Positions 1 to 8,671 of a stretch of 64,000 bases of DNA are shown here, one piece after another. Position 1 is the first letter of the stretch. Every line of letters begins with the position of its first letter. A program made the position numbers and the translations under genes. The stretch comes from Collinsella sp. An7 (lineage in GTDB: Bacteria > Actinomycetota > Coriobacteriia > Coriobacteriales > Coriobacteriaceae). The stretch spans positions 248,001-312,000 of the forward strand of contig NZ_NFHP01000002.1 of the NCBI RefSeq assembly GCF_002159335.1, read 5' to 3'. Under the pieces are notes generated by a model, which did no database searches, was not told the DNA's origin, and worked only from the letters and a program-made list of their open reading frames with translations.

Positions 1-152
1 GGGGTCTCGACGATCGGCTCGCCCACGGGAAAACGCACGCCGGGAACGGTTCGCGGGATGCGAGGGGCTTGGGTGTGGGTCGCTTGGGTGCGAGGGGCTT
101 GGGTGTGGGTCGCTTGGGTGCGGGCGGCTGGGGTTGCGTTGCGCGCGGACAT
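1..152 (-). CDS. N-terminal fragment of unidentified protein (runs off window)
   Basis: An ATG at 152-150 follows a strong Shine-Dalgarno (GGAGGAG) and opens a frame that stays open to the window edge, giving about 50 residues. Residues 12-31 are two copies of a ten-residue Thr/Gln/Ala/His/Pro repeat, encoded by the exact 30-bp tandem duplication at 61-120. The visible part is low in complexity, with no signal peptide or domain, so no function is offered. It lies downstream of and co-directional with the permease at 468-1829 and could belong to the same transcription unit. The start is well supported; the rest of the gene is outside the window. Confidence 0.55.
   Translation of the reverse strand, partial: MSARNATPAARTQATHTQAPRTQATHTQAPRIPRTVPGVRFPVGEPIVET
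61..120. repeat. two perfect 30-bp tandem copies inside the partial gene
   Basis: Positions 61-90 and 91-120 are identical. Thirty bases is ten codons, so the duplication keeps the frame and adds one ten-residue repeat to the partial protein. A recent slippage or unequal crossing-over is likely, because no base has diverged. Confidence 0.9.
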
Positions 153-200
153 GGTCTCCTCCTTGACGCAGATGGAGGGTAGTATACCGCTGCTCGTCTC

Positions 201-240
201 CGCCGTATGACAATGTACCTGTCACCATTGTCATACGGCG
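201..240. repeat. REP-like palindrome (copy A)
   Basis: Two perfect 15-bp arms (201-215, reading CGCCGTATGACAATG, and 226-240) flank a 10-base centre containing ACCTGTCAC. The outer nine bases also form the ends of the palindrome at 2799-2868, so the two are members of one family. It sits in the gap between the permease stop (468) and the partial gene. No gene is seen in 241-467. Confidence 0.85.
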
Positions 241-467
241 GGGCCTGGGTTCACGAGCGGGTTCATTGCGCGGGGTTTTGCCGCCAACTCCGGGCAAAAC
301 CCGCTGCAATGAACCCGGCAATGAATGCACTTGTGAACCAGCAGGTAGAGGAGTTAACGCATCTGCCCGCGTCCACCCACCGCCCGGCGCCGGCGCCGCC
401 GCCCGGTACCAGCCACCCGCCCAGCACCAGCCCCCGTCACTCGGCGCCGGCCACCCGCCACATGCCC

Positions 468-1829
468 CTACCGCACAAGACCGCGCTCGCACACGCGGCA
501 GGTAAGCAGATAGTAGAGCGCAAAGACCGCCGCCGTGGCGCCCACCGTTCCTGCGACGATGGGGACGAAACCCGCCGACTCCGCCATGAGGGCGAGCGCA
601 CCGATGAGCACGAACCCGAAGACGCAATGCGCGCACGCCATGGCGAAGGGTGCCGCAAAGCTCACCCCGACCTGCCGGCGGAGCGATCCCGCGGCCAGGC
701 GGCGCGGAGCCCCGAGCCGGTGCAGCGCGCGGTACGCGGCGTGCGCGTCCGCCGCTTGCGACAGCTGCTGCAGCGCAAGCACCGCCGCCGCGGCCACCAG
801 AAACGCCGCCCCGTAGAACACGCACGCGTAGGCGATGGGCGCCATGCCGTCGGCGCTCATGGCAAATTCGCTCGCACTCGCCCGGAGCCCCACGCTAAAG
901 ACGAGCCCCGCCACCACCATGCACAGACCGGCCGCGATGAGCACGCATTCGGCCGCCAGCGCCGCGCAGCCGCTCTCGACGCGTGCCTCAACCTGCCGCA
1001 CGGTAAAGGGGGTGAGCCCGGCGTAGTAGCGCTCGGGCCGGCGGGTACGCAGGCGCTCCGGCAGACGGCGAGCGAGCACGCGGAAAAGCAGGTAGGTTCC
1101 TCCTAGGGCGATAAAGCCCATGGGCACGATGAACACGATGAAGCCCCCCGGGTTGAGAAGGCACGTCCCCCACACGAGTGCAAGCAAAAGCGCCGCGGCG
1201 ACCGTCTGCGCCCGCAGCTGCCCCCGCCCCGCCAAGCGCGGCCGCTCCGGTGTGCGCTCGGTCTGCATGAGCTCGAGAAGCGTCCTGCGCCGGATGCTCC
1301 GCACGGCAAGCAGCGCCGCCACCACGGTGATGACGGCAAAGGAGCAGACGCACTGCACCGTGGCTTCGGGCGAGAACGTTGCCACCGGGTGCCACGACAC
1401 GCCGAAGACAAACGCCGCAACGAGCCCAAAGACGGGAGACAGCGCCGCGCCGAGCGCTATGCCCGCCACCAAGGCGAGCACCCCCATGAGCCCGCTCTCG
1501 AGCGCAAGTACCATCGAGACGTGCCCCGGCCCCATGCCGAGCAGCGTGTAGAGGCCAAACTCCCGCGTGCGCCGCCGCACCAGAAAAACGTTGGCGTAGC
1601 CGAGCAGGAAGACGAAGATCACGTCGATAAAGACCGAAAAGGCACCGAGGATCTCGCGCGCCTTATGGAAGTAGAGCCGTTGCGCCTCGGTAAGATCGAG
1701 CGCGAGCAGGTAATCCGTCGAGGCGAGAAACGAGTAGAGCAAACACGCCGCGAAGGCGAGCGTGAGCGCGTAGACGGAAAAATCGCGCGCGGAGCGGCGA
1801 ACGTTGCCGACGGCAAGCTTGAGAAGCAT
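468..1829 (-). CDS. FtsX/BceB-like ABC transporter permease, short form
   Basis: Polytopic membrane protein of 453 residues. The start at 1829 has a near-perfect Shine-Dalgarno (AGGAGGTG) and replaces a longer open frame running to 2123. The N-terminus (MLLKLAVGNVRRSARDFSVY) is typical of permeases of bacitracin/lantibiotic-type ABC exporters. About ten hydrophobic segments are visible, with the FtsX-type signature RRRTREFGLYTLLGMG near residues 104-119. BceB-type permeases are usually about 600-670 residues because of a large extracellular domain in the second half. Here only a short polar stretch fills that place, so this is either a reduced form or one half of a two-permease exporter. No ATPase subunit is in the window. 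Role (export of peptide or antimicrobial) is inferred from family only. Confidence 0.75.
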   Translation of the reverse strand: MLLKLAVGNVRRSARDFSVYALTLAFAACLLYSFLASTDYLLALDLTEAQRLYFHKAREILGAFSVFIDVIFVFLLGYANVFLVRRRTREFGLYTLLGMGPGHVSMVLALESGLMGVLALVAGIALGAALSPVFGLVAAFVFGVSWHPVATFSPEATVQCVCSFAVITVVAALLAVRSIRRRTLLELMQTERTPERPRLAGRGQLRAQTVAAALLLALVWGTCLLNPGGFIVFIVPMGFIALGGTYLLFRVLARRLPERLRTRRPERYYAGLTPFTVRQVEARVESGCAALAAECVLIAAGLCMVVAGLVFSVGLRASASEFAMSADGMAPIAYACVFYGAAFLVAAAAVLALQQLSQAADAHAAYRALHRLGAPRRLAAGSLRRQVGVSFAAPFAMACAHCVFGFVLIGALALMAESAGFVPIVAGTVGATAAVFALYYLLTCRVCERGLVR

Positions 1830-2161
1830 GGCACCTCCTGAGCGAATAGGACGGGGCTGAGCGGCCACCCTATCCTCCCACACGCCGGTTACCCCACCCT
1901 TACCGTTGGCGAACACTTTTGTAAGGCGTTTCGCGGCATCGACGCGAGGGCAAAACGAGGGCAGCCTCCCCACCTTCCGCGGTGAGGCACAAGACGTAGT
2001 ACCTTGTCTTTTTCGCAGGTCAGAGGTCTTGTCAAGACCATTTGACAGCCGCGAACGCCCTCCGCGAACCTCGTGTCGGGTCCTTTTGATGGTACGATGC
2101 CCACCGGCATGGCACGCTCCCATCTGACAGGGTCGCGCCGAGACGCAGAAAGGAGACGGGC
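1830..2161. other. divergent intergenic region, permease/XRE regulator
   Basis: The 332-bp gap separates the permease (minus) from the XRE regulator (plus), so both promoters should lie here. A TTGACA at 2042-2047 is the only good -35-like hexamer, but no convincing -10 follows at the right distance. A TACGAT at 2093-2098 is a possible -10. Besides the dyad at 2025-2039 no other structure is seen. Confidence 0.4.
2025..2039. promoter_or_regulatory. candidate operator dyad
   Basis: Perfect 7-bp inverted repeat with one central base (GGTCTTG-T-CAAGACC), three bases before the TTGACA at 2042. Its place between divergent genes, one of them a helix-turn-helix regulator, makes it the natural candidate site for that protein. 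Binding is inferred. Confidence 0.4.
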
Positions 2162-2791
2162 ATGGAGATCGGCAAGCGCATCCGCGAGCACCGCGCGGAA
2201 CTCGGACTCTCGCAGGACGATCTGGCGGCGCGCGTGTACGTAAGCCGCCAGACGATCAGCTCGTGGGAGAACGACAAAACCTACCCCGACGTCCAGAGCC
2301 TGCTCATCCTCTCCGACGTCTTCGGCGCGACCGTAGACAGCCTCATCAAAGGAGATGTGGAGACCATGACTGAAACCATCGACCGCGACGCTCGTCTCTT
2401 GATGCGCCTGGGCTACGCGATGCTCAGCTTTCTGCTGCTCATGGTGGCGACGCTCGTGTGGCTTGCCATCCAGAGCAGCGCATGGGACTGGCCGCTCGAC
2501 CAGTGCCTGCCCACATTTGTGCTCGCGCTCGTGCTCTGGGGTATCGCCATGGCAGCGGCGGTGTGGGCCGAGCGCATCAAGAAGGAGCACGACCTCATTA
2601 CCTACCGCGAGATCCTGGCGTTCTCAAAGGGCGAGAACGTTGACCGCGACACACCGCGCGGCCGCCGCGAGCGAATCATCCCGCGCTGGATGAAAATCGT
2701 GCGCACCGTAGGCTGGACACTCATCGCGGCAGCCGTTGGGGCGTTTGTGGGCTACCACGGAGCAGCCCTCGTAGACGTGCTGCTCGGTTAG
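2162..2791 (+). CDS. XRE-family regulator with C-terminal membrane segments
   Basis: 209 residues. Residues 1-65 are a Cro/C1-type helix-turn-helix domain (IGKRIREHRAELGLSQDDLA, then VSRQTISSWENDKTYPD). After a short linker come two hydrophobic segments at roughly 84-104 and 118-137, a charged cytosolic stretch and a third segment near 185-205, so the protein is probably membrane-anchored. Members of this class often sit beside ABC exporter genes and sense envelope stress, which fits the divergent BceB-like permease at 468-1829. AGGAG precedes the ATG. The ligand is unknown. Confidence 0.85.
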   Translation: MEIGKRIREHRAELGLSQDDLAARVYVSRQTISSWENDKTYPDVQSLLILSDVFGATVDSLIKGDVETMTETIDRDARLLMRLGYAMLSFLLLMVATLVWLAIQSSAWDWPLDQCLPTFVLALVLWGIAMAAAVWAERIKKEHDLITYREILAFSKGENVDRDTPRGRRERIIPRWMKIVRTVGWTLIAAAVGAFVGYHGAALVDVLLG

Positions 2792-2798
2792 CCAGGCA

Positions 2799-2868
2799 CG
2801 CCGTATGACAGCGGTGACAGGTCATTTTGTCGTATGACAAAAGAACCTGTCACCGCTGTCATACGGCG
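2799..2868. repeat. REP-like palindrome (copy B)
   Basis: Two perfect 24-bp arms (2799-2822 and 2845-2868) begin and end with the same CGCCGTATGACA as copy A and carry GGTGACAGGT. The 22-base centre contains its own 7-bp dyad (TTTTGTC...GACAAAA). It begins seven bases after the regulator stop and lies between two plus-strand genes. Confidence 0.9.
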
Positions 2869-2931
2869 ATGCGTCTCCGGTCGCGCGCGTCTTGGGTATA
2901 CCATGGGGTAGCCGACCGAACGGAGTCCCGA

Positions 2932-3702
2932 ATGGAGCAGTTCTTCAACAGCATCCTCGCCCTTCTGCCCGCGGGGTGGATGCGCCTCGCCGCCTGGTTC
3001 TGCATCGTGCTCATCGCCACGATCGCGGCGTCGCGCCTCGCCACCAGCGGCCTCAGGCGCTCGCTCAACAGCGACATCAACCCGCTCCCCTACACCTCGA
3101 TCATCGTGAACATCGTGCGCGGCGCCATCTGGCTCATCGGCGGCAGCATCATCCTCGACACGGTCTTTGGCTTTGACGTATCGAGCATTATCACCGCCCT
3201 CGGCGTCGGCGGTATCGCGATCTCGCTCGGCCTGCAAGACACCCTCTCCAACCTCATCGGCGGGCTGCAGCTCACCTTTATGCACGTCATCTCCCCCGGC
3301 GACCACATCCGCGTGGGCAGCGACCAGGGCGTGGTCAAAGACGTCGGTCTGCGCCACACCACCATCCAGAACGCCTCGGGGCAGATCGTCATCATCCCCA
3401 ACTCGGTGCTCTCCAAAACCTCGCTCGTGCAGATGCCGCCGGCCAACGTGGTCTCGGTGCCGTTTGCCGTGACTACGGGCGCCGCCCCCCTCGACGAGGA
3501 CGCCGCGCAGATTGCCGAGGCCGCCACGAAAGCCGTGGCCAAGGTCTCGAAGGTTATCTCGGACCCGCCGTGCCTCGTGCGCTTTACCGAGATCACCGAG
3601 TACAGCTTTAAGGGAACGGCGACCCTCAAGGTCGAGGACCCCGACCTGGTGAGCGCCGCGCTCGACGCCGCCGTGCGGGCCATCGCGCCGTTCACGCGGT
3701 AG
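2932..3702 (+). CDS. small-conductance mechanosensitive channel, MscS family
   Basis: 256 residues, starting at the ATG at 2932 after GGAG; upstream in-frame codons run through palindrome B and are not protein-like. Hydrophobic helices near 14-35 and 58-80 lead to the MscS pore helix and beta domain: GVGGIAISLGLQDTLSNLIG is the Gly/Ala-rich TM3 signature, followed by the PGDHIRVG and NASGQIVIIPNS strand motifs. It forms a tension-gated channel that releases solutes on osmotic downshock. It lacks the extra N-terminal helices of larger MscS relatives. It stands alone on the plus strand, with the next gene 215 bp downstream. Confidence 0.9.
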   Translation: MEQFFNSILALLPAGWMRLAAWFCIVLIATIAASRLATSGLRRSLNSDINPLPYTSIIVNIVRGAIWLIGGSIILDTVFGFDVSSIITALGVGGIAISLGLQDTLSNLIGGLQLTFMHVISPGDHIRVGSDQGVVKDVGLRHTTIQNASGQIVIIPNSVLSKTSLVQMPPANVVSVPFAVTTGAAPLDEDAAQIAEAATKAVAKVSKVISDPPCLVRFTEITEYSFKGTATLKVEDPDLVSAALDAAVRAIAPFTR

Positions 3703-3917
3703 CTCCGCGGCAGAAGTCCTGTACCCGTAACCCCGCAGCGGCAACCCCGTGCACCCGCCCGCGGGTCAATCGGGCATAATCGGGTACAAACCTCAGCAAT
3801 GTGCCGCGCTGCCCGCGGGCGTACGGGACGCCGGGCCGCCCCCGGCCAAGCGTCACCCCTAACAGCGCCCCGCCCGCAGCCGCCTCGCACACCAGCCCAC
3901 CACCGAGAGGAGTCCTC

Positions 3918-4268
3918 ATGCCCGTTATCAAGACCACCACGTCCGTCGCCATCCCCGAGGAGGCGCGCGTTGAGCTCAAGACCGCGTTTGGCCAGGCCAT
4001 CAGCGCTATCCCCGGCAAGTCCGAGGGCTGGCTCATGTGCGTCTTTACCGACGAGACGCCCATCTACTTTGCCGGGGACGATTCCCAACCGAGCGCGCTC
4101 ATCGAGGTGGGCGTCTTTGCGCGGAGCGAGGTGCCGGCAGACGCGTGGACGGCGCTTGTTGAGGCCATCACCCCCGCCGTCGCCGAGGTGCTCGGCATCG
4201 ACCCGGCCCGCATCTACGTAAGCTGCAGCTCAACCCCCAACTTTGGCTGGAACGGCACCACGTTCTAG
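3918..4268 (+). CDS. MIF/tautomerase-superfamily protein
   Basis: 116 residues with the MIF fold. The start at 3918 follows GAGAGGA and places Pro directly after Met (MPVIKTTTSV), the catalytic N-terminal proline of the tautomerase superfamily once Met is removed. A second family mark is the C-terminal NFGWNGTTF, matching the NxGWxxSTF end of MIF-like proteins. The middle (PGKSEGWLMC, IYFAGDD, IEVGVFA) follows the MIF strand pattern. Activity on phenylpyruvate-type keto-enol substrates is known for the family; the real bacterial substrate is not known. It precedes the thioesterase by 42 bp and may share its transcript. Confidence 0.85.
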   Translation: MPVIKTTTSVAIPEEARVELKTAFGQAISAIPGKSEGWLMCVFTDETPIYFAGDDSQPSALIEVGVFARSEVPADAWTALVEAITPAVAEVLGIDPARIYVSCSSTPNFGWNGTTF

Positions 4269-4310
4269 CGCGTCCCCGTCCCCGCACCGTCCGTAACCCC
4301 GAGGAGCACC

Positions 4311-5105
4311 ATGTCCCCCACCTGCCCGGAAGCTCGCCCGCAAACCCCCGCCACACCTACCGACCTGCCCGCGTCCAACGCCTTTGAGTACCCCTGCCAG
4401 GTGCGCTACAGCGAGGTGGGACATCGTGGCCTCATGACGCTGCCGGCGATCATCAACGCCTTCCAGGACTGCAGCATCTTTCAGTCCGAGATGCTCGGCC
4501 TCGGGGCGGCATGGCTCAAGCACGAGGCGCGCGCCTGGGTGCTCGTTCACTGGCAGATTGTGGTCGACCGCTACCCGTCGCTCTGCGAGCCCATCGCGGT
4601 GGGGACCTTTGCCACGAGCTTTCGCGGAGTCCAGGGCATGCGCAGCTTCTACCTGCGCGACGAGTCGGGCCGGCTCATTGTGCGCGGCAACTCCGCCTGG
4701 GCCTTTATGGACCTCGACCGCGGGCGGCCCACTCGCCCCAGCGCCGACCACGTTGAGCCCTACGGTACCGCCGAGCCCTTTGAGCTGCCGGCCGAGAGCC
4801 GCCACATCCCCGTGCCCGAGCAGCTGGAGCCCGGCACGCCCCTGACCGTGGGGCCGAGCCTCATAGACACCAACGAGCACGTCAACAACTGCCACTATGT
4901 GCAGATGGCGCTCGAGCAGCTGCCGCTCGAGCGCATCCCGGGCGCGGTGCGCGAGCGTGGCGTGCGCGAGGTGCGGGTGGATTACCGACGAGCCGCCGTG
5001 CTGGGAGACGTCATCGTGCCGTGCGTGGCGATTGAGCCCGAGCGGGTGGTAACGTCGCTCGCCGACGAGAACGGCGCACCCTACGCCGTGGTTGAGCTGC
5101 GATAA
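4311..5105 (+). CDS. acyl-ACP thioesterase (FatA/FatB-like)
   Basis: 264 residues, double hot-dog fold. The first domain begins near residue 25 (FEYPCQVRYSEVGHRGLMTL) and contains the central HotDog helix (AIINAFQDCSIFQSEMLGLG). The second domain carries the catalytic NEHVNNCHYVQMAL around residue 188, with the Asn/His pair of plant-type acyl-ACP thioesterases. It should hydrolyse acyl-ACP to free fatty acid and so set acyl chain length. AGGAG sits before the ATG. It is the last plus-strand gene of the cluster and ends just before a run of 14-bp repeats. Confidence 0.88.
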   Translation: MSPTCPEARPQTPATPTDLPASNAFEYPCQVRYSEVGHRGLMTLPAIINAFQDCSIFQSEMLGLGAAWLKHEARAWVLVHWQIVVDRYPSLCEPIAVGTFATSFRGVQGMRSFYLRDESGRLIVRGNSAWAFMDLDRGRPTRPSADHVEPYGTAEPFELPAESRHIPVPEQLEPGTPLTVGPSLIDTNEHVNNCHYVQMALEQLPLERIPGAVRERGVREVRVDYRRAAVLGDVIVPCVAIEPERVVTSLADENGAPYAVVELR

Positions 5106-5111
5106 GCGAGC

Positions 5112-5167
5112 ATCCGGGGGTGAGAATCCGGGGGTGAGAATCCGGGGGTGAGAATCCGGGGGTGAGA
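5112..5167. repeat. four tandem 14-bp repeats leading into palindrome C
   Basis: The unit ATCCGGGGGTGAGA is repeated four times without change. A fifth copy begins but diverges into the left arm of the 5162-5229 palindrome. The repeat is therefore an amplified edge of that palindrome, probably by slippage. Confidence 0.9.
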
Positions 5168-5229
5168 ATCCGGGGACGGGTGCGTTTTTCTCACTTTTGA
5201 GAAAAACGCACCCGTCCCCGGATTCTCAC
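5162..5229. repeat. perfect 32-bp palindrome (copy C)
   Basis: Arms 5162-5193 and 5198-5229 are exact reverse complements around the loop CTTT. The arms carry CCGGGGACGGGTGCG, the core found in the other copies, bounded by TGAGAA/TTCTCA. The right arm contains the stop codon of the pentapeptide gene (5226-5228), so the insertion or growth of the element shaped the 3' end of that gene. It may also act as a two-way terminator between the converging genes. Confidence 0.9.
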
Positions 5230-5888
5230 TCCTTGATCTTCACGCCGAGCATCCCCACCAAGTCGACCGCCTGCTCGGGGTCGATGATGCAGCCGCGGAG
5301 CTCGTGGAAGTCACTCGAGAGCACCAGACCCGCGATCTCGCAGGTCGAAAGGTCGATCCCGGCAAGGCGCGTGCGGAAGAACTCGGCGCGCGTGAGGTCG
5401 CAGTCCGCAAAACGCGCATCGCTCAGGTTCGACGCGTGCCACGAGCTCTCGGCCAGCACGGTAAACGAGGCGCGCAGGCCCTTGATCGTTGCCTCGGAAA
5501 AGTCGGCGTAGCGCAGCTGGCAATCGCTCAGCGACACGCCGGTGAGTCGGCTTTTTAGAACGGAGAGTCCCGGTGCCGAGCAACCGCAAAAATCAACGCG
5601 GTTCAACCAGCAGCGGCTCATGGCACAGGTGATAAAACGGCATCCGATGAACCGAACATTGGCGAAGGTGCTCCGCGAGAAGTCGACGTCCTCAAAGGTG
5701 CAATCGTGAAAGACGAGCTCCTCAAAGGTCGTGTCGCCCGCATCGACCCCCGCAAGCTCCAGACCCGAGAACGAGCTCATCGAGACAGTCTCGTCGCCCG
5801 CCGCGAGCGTGTACAGCAGCTCATCGCGCGTGATGTGCGCACCGATGGCCTCGCTCACCTGGGCATAGGTCGTGGCTTTGCGCTTCAT
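5226..5888 (-). CDS. pentapeptide-repeat protein
   Basis: 220 residues. After a short N-terminal helical region, residues about 45-190 hold successive A(D/N)LXX-like pentapeptides (TFEELVFHDCTFEDVDFSRS, LSDARFADCDLTRAEFFRTR) that fold as a right-handed quadrilateral beta helix. Some members of this superfamily mimic DNA and protect gyrase, but nothing here shows that role. AGGAGG precedes the start. The gene is 17 bp downstream of the PHP gene, and its last codons lie in palindrome C. Confidence 0.85.
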   Translation of the reverse strand: MKRKATTYAQVSEAIGAHITRDELLYTLAAGDETVSMSSFSGLELAGVDAGDTTFEELVFHDCTFEDVDFSRSTFANVRFIGCRFITCAMSRCWLNRVDFCGCSAPGLSVLKSRLTGVSLSDCQLRYADFSEATIKGLRASFTVLAESSWHASNLSDARFADCDLTRAEFFRTRLAGIDLSTCEIAGLVLSSDFHELRGCIIDPEQAVDLVGMLGVKIKE

Positions 5889-5905
5889 CCGGCACCCTCC
5901 TGCCG

Positions 5906-7357
5906 CTAGGCGAGCTTGCGCTCGCGACGGAACAGCTGCTCAACCGCCTCGCCAGCTTCCTCCGGCATGACGAACGCCTCGCCGAGTGCGGCGGGCGCCC
6001 CATACTTGCCATGATAGTCGCTACCGCCCGTTACGAAGAGCCCGTAGCGCGCCGCCGCCTCAAAGGCGAGCTCCTCATCAACCGCGCCATGGTCGGGATG
6101 GTACGCCTCGATGCCGAGCAACCCGGCTTGCACGAGCTCGGGCAGCGACACCCACGAGTTCATCTGGCCGGGATGCGCAAGCACGGGCACGCCGCCCTGC
6201 TCGCGAACGGCACGCACGGCGTCAGCCGCCGCGGGATAGCGGATATCGTGGTTGGCCGGACTCTCGCCCTTAAACTGGCACTGATAGAAGAACTGGTAAT
6301 CGGGGTCCTCGTGATGCCGGTGCGTGAGCGACTCCATAACGTGCTGCTTGTAGACGCCGAGGCTCTGCCCCGCCGTCTCCACCACGTTGTCGAGCGAGAT
6401 GTAACGCCCCGAGAACTCCGCCCCGCGGCGTTTGAGCACCCACGCCTGCCACAGCGTGTTGGCCGTGCGCTGGTAGAGTGTATCGTTAACGAGGCGCTCG
6501 AGCGGGCCCGACCCGTCCGACGTGGCCTCGAGACCAAACGCGAGGATGTGGACGTTGCGACCGGTGACGTAGTCGCGTGCCGAGACCTCGGTGCCCGCGA
6601 GCACCGGGAAGTTGAGCCGACGGGCGCAAGCGCGCACGGCACTGAGTTGGCGCAGGCTATCGTGGTCGGTGATGGCAAGACGCTCCAAGCCGGCCTCGAG
6701 CGCCTCGGCGATGAGCTCCTCGGGCGTGCAGGAACCGTCGGAGAAGACGGAGTGGCTGTGTAGGTCCCACGCGCCCGCAACCGTGCGAAACGCCGCCCGC
6801 CGCGGCGTAGGAGCGGGAAGGGATGCGCGAGCGGCTGCGGAGGGAAGTGCGGCGGTGCGGTCGGGCACTGTGACGCGCGAGGCACCGGGCGCGACGGTGG
6901 CCGCGGCGCGGCCGGCCGGCGCGGACGTATCGCGTTTTGAGGCGGCTTGCGCCGGGGTCGAGCTCAGCGTGCTGCCGGATGCTCGGCCTACCGGGGCCTC
7001 CGTCGCGGTGCGCGCATCGGCGGGAGTGGGCAGCCTCTTGATGGCGTCGGACTCAGTAGCCCGTTGTGCCCGGTGCTTGCCGGATGTGCCAGCCATTGCC
7101 GCCTTCTCAGGCTTGCCCGATGCGGTGCGCTCTGTGCGCCCAGCACACTCGGCATGCTTAGCGTGCTTGCCGTGCTTCTTGCGCTTTGCCGGCTTGGCCT
7201 CCGGGTTAGACGCCGCATCGGGCGCACCGTCGCTCCCAGCAAACCATCGCCCGTCCAGCAATGCATCGAAACGCTCGGCCGGGCTCAACGCCTTGCGCTC
7301 GACAGCCTTCCGCTCTTTCTTGCGCGCCTTCTCCTGCTTCTTGCGCTTCTTGCCCAT
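5906..7357 (-). CDS. PHP-domain phosphoesterase with long basic N-terminus
   Basis: 483 residues. Residues 1-190 are low in complexity and rich in Lys, Arg and Ala. The PHP domain starts near 197 (WDLHSHSVFSDGS, metal-binding HxH at 200/202), with ITDHDS near 236, HILAF, and later VLAHPGQ and GSDYHG metal ligands. The layout is that of the RNase AM/YciV group (3',5'-nucleotide bisphosphatase or 5'-3' exoribonuclease on short RNA). The family core is about 280 residues, so the extension is unusual and may bind nucleic acid. The start follows a weak GAGGCGCC. It is the upstream partner of the pentapeptide gene. Confidence 0.85.
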   Translation of the reverse strand: MGKKRKKQEKARKKERKAVERKALSPAERFDALLDGRWFAGSDGAPDAASNPEAKPAKRKKHGKHAKHAECAGRTERTASGKPEKAAMAGTSGKHRAQRATESDAIKRLPTPADARTATEAPVGRASGSTLSSTPAQAASKRDTSAPAGRAAATVAPGASRVTVPDRTAALPSAAARASLPAPTPRRAAFRTVAGAWDLHSHSVFSDGSCTPEELIAEALEAGLERLAITDHDSLRQLSAVRACARRLNFPVLAGTEVSARDYVTGRNVHILAFGLEATSDGSGPLERLVNDTLYQRTANTLWQAWVLKRRGAEFSGRYISLDNVVETAGQSLGVYKQHVMESLTHRHHEDPDYQFFYQCQFKGESPANHDIRYPAAADAVRAVREQGGVPVLAHPGQMNSWVSLPELVQAGLLGIEAYHPDHGAVDEELAFEAAARYGLFVTGGSDYHGKYGAPAALGEAFVMPEEAGEAVEQLFRRERKLA

Positions 7358-7498
7358 GGCGCCTCCTCACCCACGTTTGCAACCATGGTACCCCGGCGTA
7401 CGGACACCAAGCTCCGACAGCTCACGTGGAGTAGCGGGAAAGCGCGGCTTGAAGCTCGCATGATGACCCCGCAGCCCGCAGCAAACGCAGAGGCCAAA

Positions 7499-8671
7499 CT
7501 ATCCAAAGAGCCGGCAGGCGTTCTCCCAAGCGGCACGGGCAATCTCCGCGGCACCTTCACCCGTGCGCCCCGCACGGTCTCGGCAGAGGGCATCGGCGGT
7601 GAAAGCGATCATGGCCGGCTCGCACTCCAGCCCGCGGATGGGCTCGGGCGCCATGTAGGGGCAGTCCGTCTCAAAGAGGATGCGGTCGAGCGGGCATGCG
7701 GCAAAGGCCTCGCGGATGTGCTCGTTGCGCTTGAAGGTCGCCGCGCCGCCAAAGGCGATATGGCAGCCCAGCTCGAGAAAGCGCTCCATAGTCGGGCGGT
7801 CCTCGCCAAAGCAGTGGAGCACACATCCCGCCGCCGGCACGCCCACCTCGACGAGCACGCGCCGCGCGTCGGCATGGGCCTCGCGGCGCTCGTCGGCATC
7901 GTCGTTGCGCAGGTGCAGCTCAACGGGGACGTTGCGCGTCACGGCAAGCTCGAGCTGACGGGCCATGACCTCAATCTGCACGTCGTGCGGCGCTGCCTCG
8001 ATCTGATCGTCCGCGTCAAAGTGGTAGTCGAGCCCGATCTCGCCAATGCCCGTGCACCGCGAATCGTTGAGCGCGGCCTCGAGCACCGCATGGGTGGCGT
8101 CGGTGTAATCGGGCGCGCCATAGGGGTGCACACCCACGAGATAGCGGACGTGATCGATGAGGTCGAGCGCACCTGCTGCTACCGTGGCCGGCGCAGTCGC
8201 CGCATTCGACATCGGCGACGCCGTAGCTGGCGCCGTCACCGTAGCGCCACTGCCCAGACCTGCCGCAAGCGCGCGCTCGGCATCACCCGCAGTAGGCGCA
8301 CCAGCACACACATCCGCCCCCGCAAGCGCACGGGCAGCGTCGAGCCATACCGCAAGCTGCTCTTGGTAGGCGGCAAGGCCGTCAAAGTCGTCGCCAAGCG
8401 GGTCGTAAAGCGTCACGATGCGCCGCACACCCGCCCGCGCCGCACGCACGAGCACCTCGGCCGGGTCTTTTGTCCAAAAGCAGGTGAGGTGCGCATGGGT
8501 GTCAAAAAGCGGAGCAAGCGGGGCGGGCGCCTCGTACGTCTTCTCGCGATGCTTGACGTGCTTGGTAAAAACGAGAGGCGCCGCCAAACTTCCCGCCGGG
8601 GCCGCCGCTACAGCAGAAAGAGGCGCATCGGCAGTAGCGGTCGCACCGGGCACGCCACACACCCTGCTCAT
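7499..8671 (-). CDS. TatD-family metal-dependent DNase
   Basis: 390 residues against about 260 for typical TatD. The domain starts near residue 55 (LFDTHAHLT, metal-binding HxH at 59/61), followed by TGIGEIGLDYH, PVELHLRN, VLHCFGE and the final ETDCPYMAP metal site. The extra length is a 50-residue N-terminal extension and an Ala/Thr/Pro-rich insert at about 140-180. TatD enzymes are 3'-5' exonucleases on single-stranded DNA and RNA. The ATG overlaps the rsmA stop (ATGA), so translation is coupled to rsmA; this pairing is common in Gram-positive bacteria. Confidence 0.9.
   Translation of the reverse strand: MSRVCGVPGATATADAPLSAVAAAPAGSLAAPLVFTKHVKHREKTYEAPAPLAPLFDTHAHLTCFWTKDPAEVLVRAARAGVRRIVTLYDPLGDDFDGLAAYQEQLAVWLDAARALAGADVCAGAPTAGDAERALAAGLGSGATVTAPATASPMSNAATAPATVAAGALDLIDHVRYLVGVHPYGAPDYTDATHAVLEAALNDSRCTGIGEIGLDYHFDADDQIEAAPHDVQIEVMARQLELAVTRNVPVELHLRNDDADERREAHADARRVLVEVGVPAAGCVLHCFGEDRPTMERFLELGCHIAFGGAATFKRNEHIREAFAACPLDRILFETDCPYMAPEPIRGLECEPAMIAFTADALCRDRAGRTGEGAAEIARAAWENACRLFG

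Noticed and set aside
5112-5167. CRISPR array
   Set aside because: Units are 14 bp, directly abutting, with no spacers and no cas genes; it is a simple tandem repeat.
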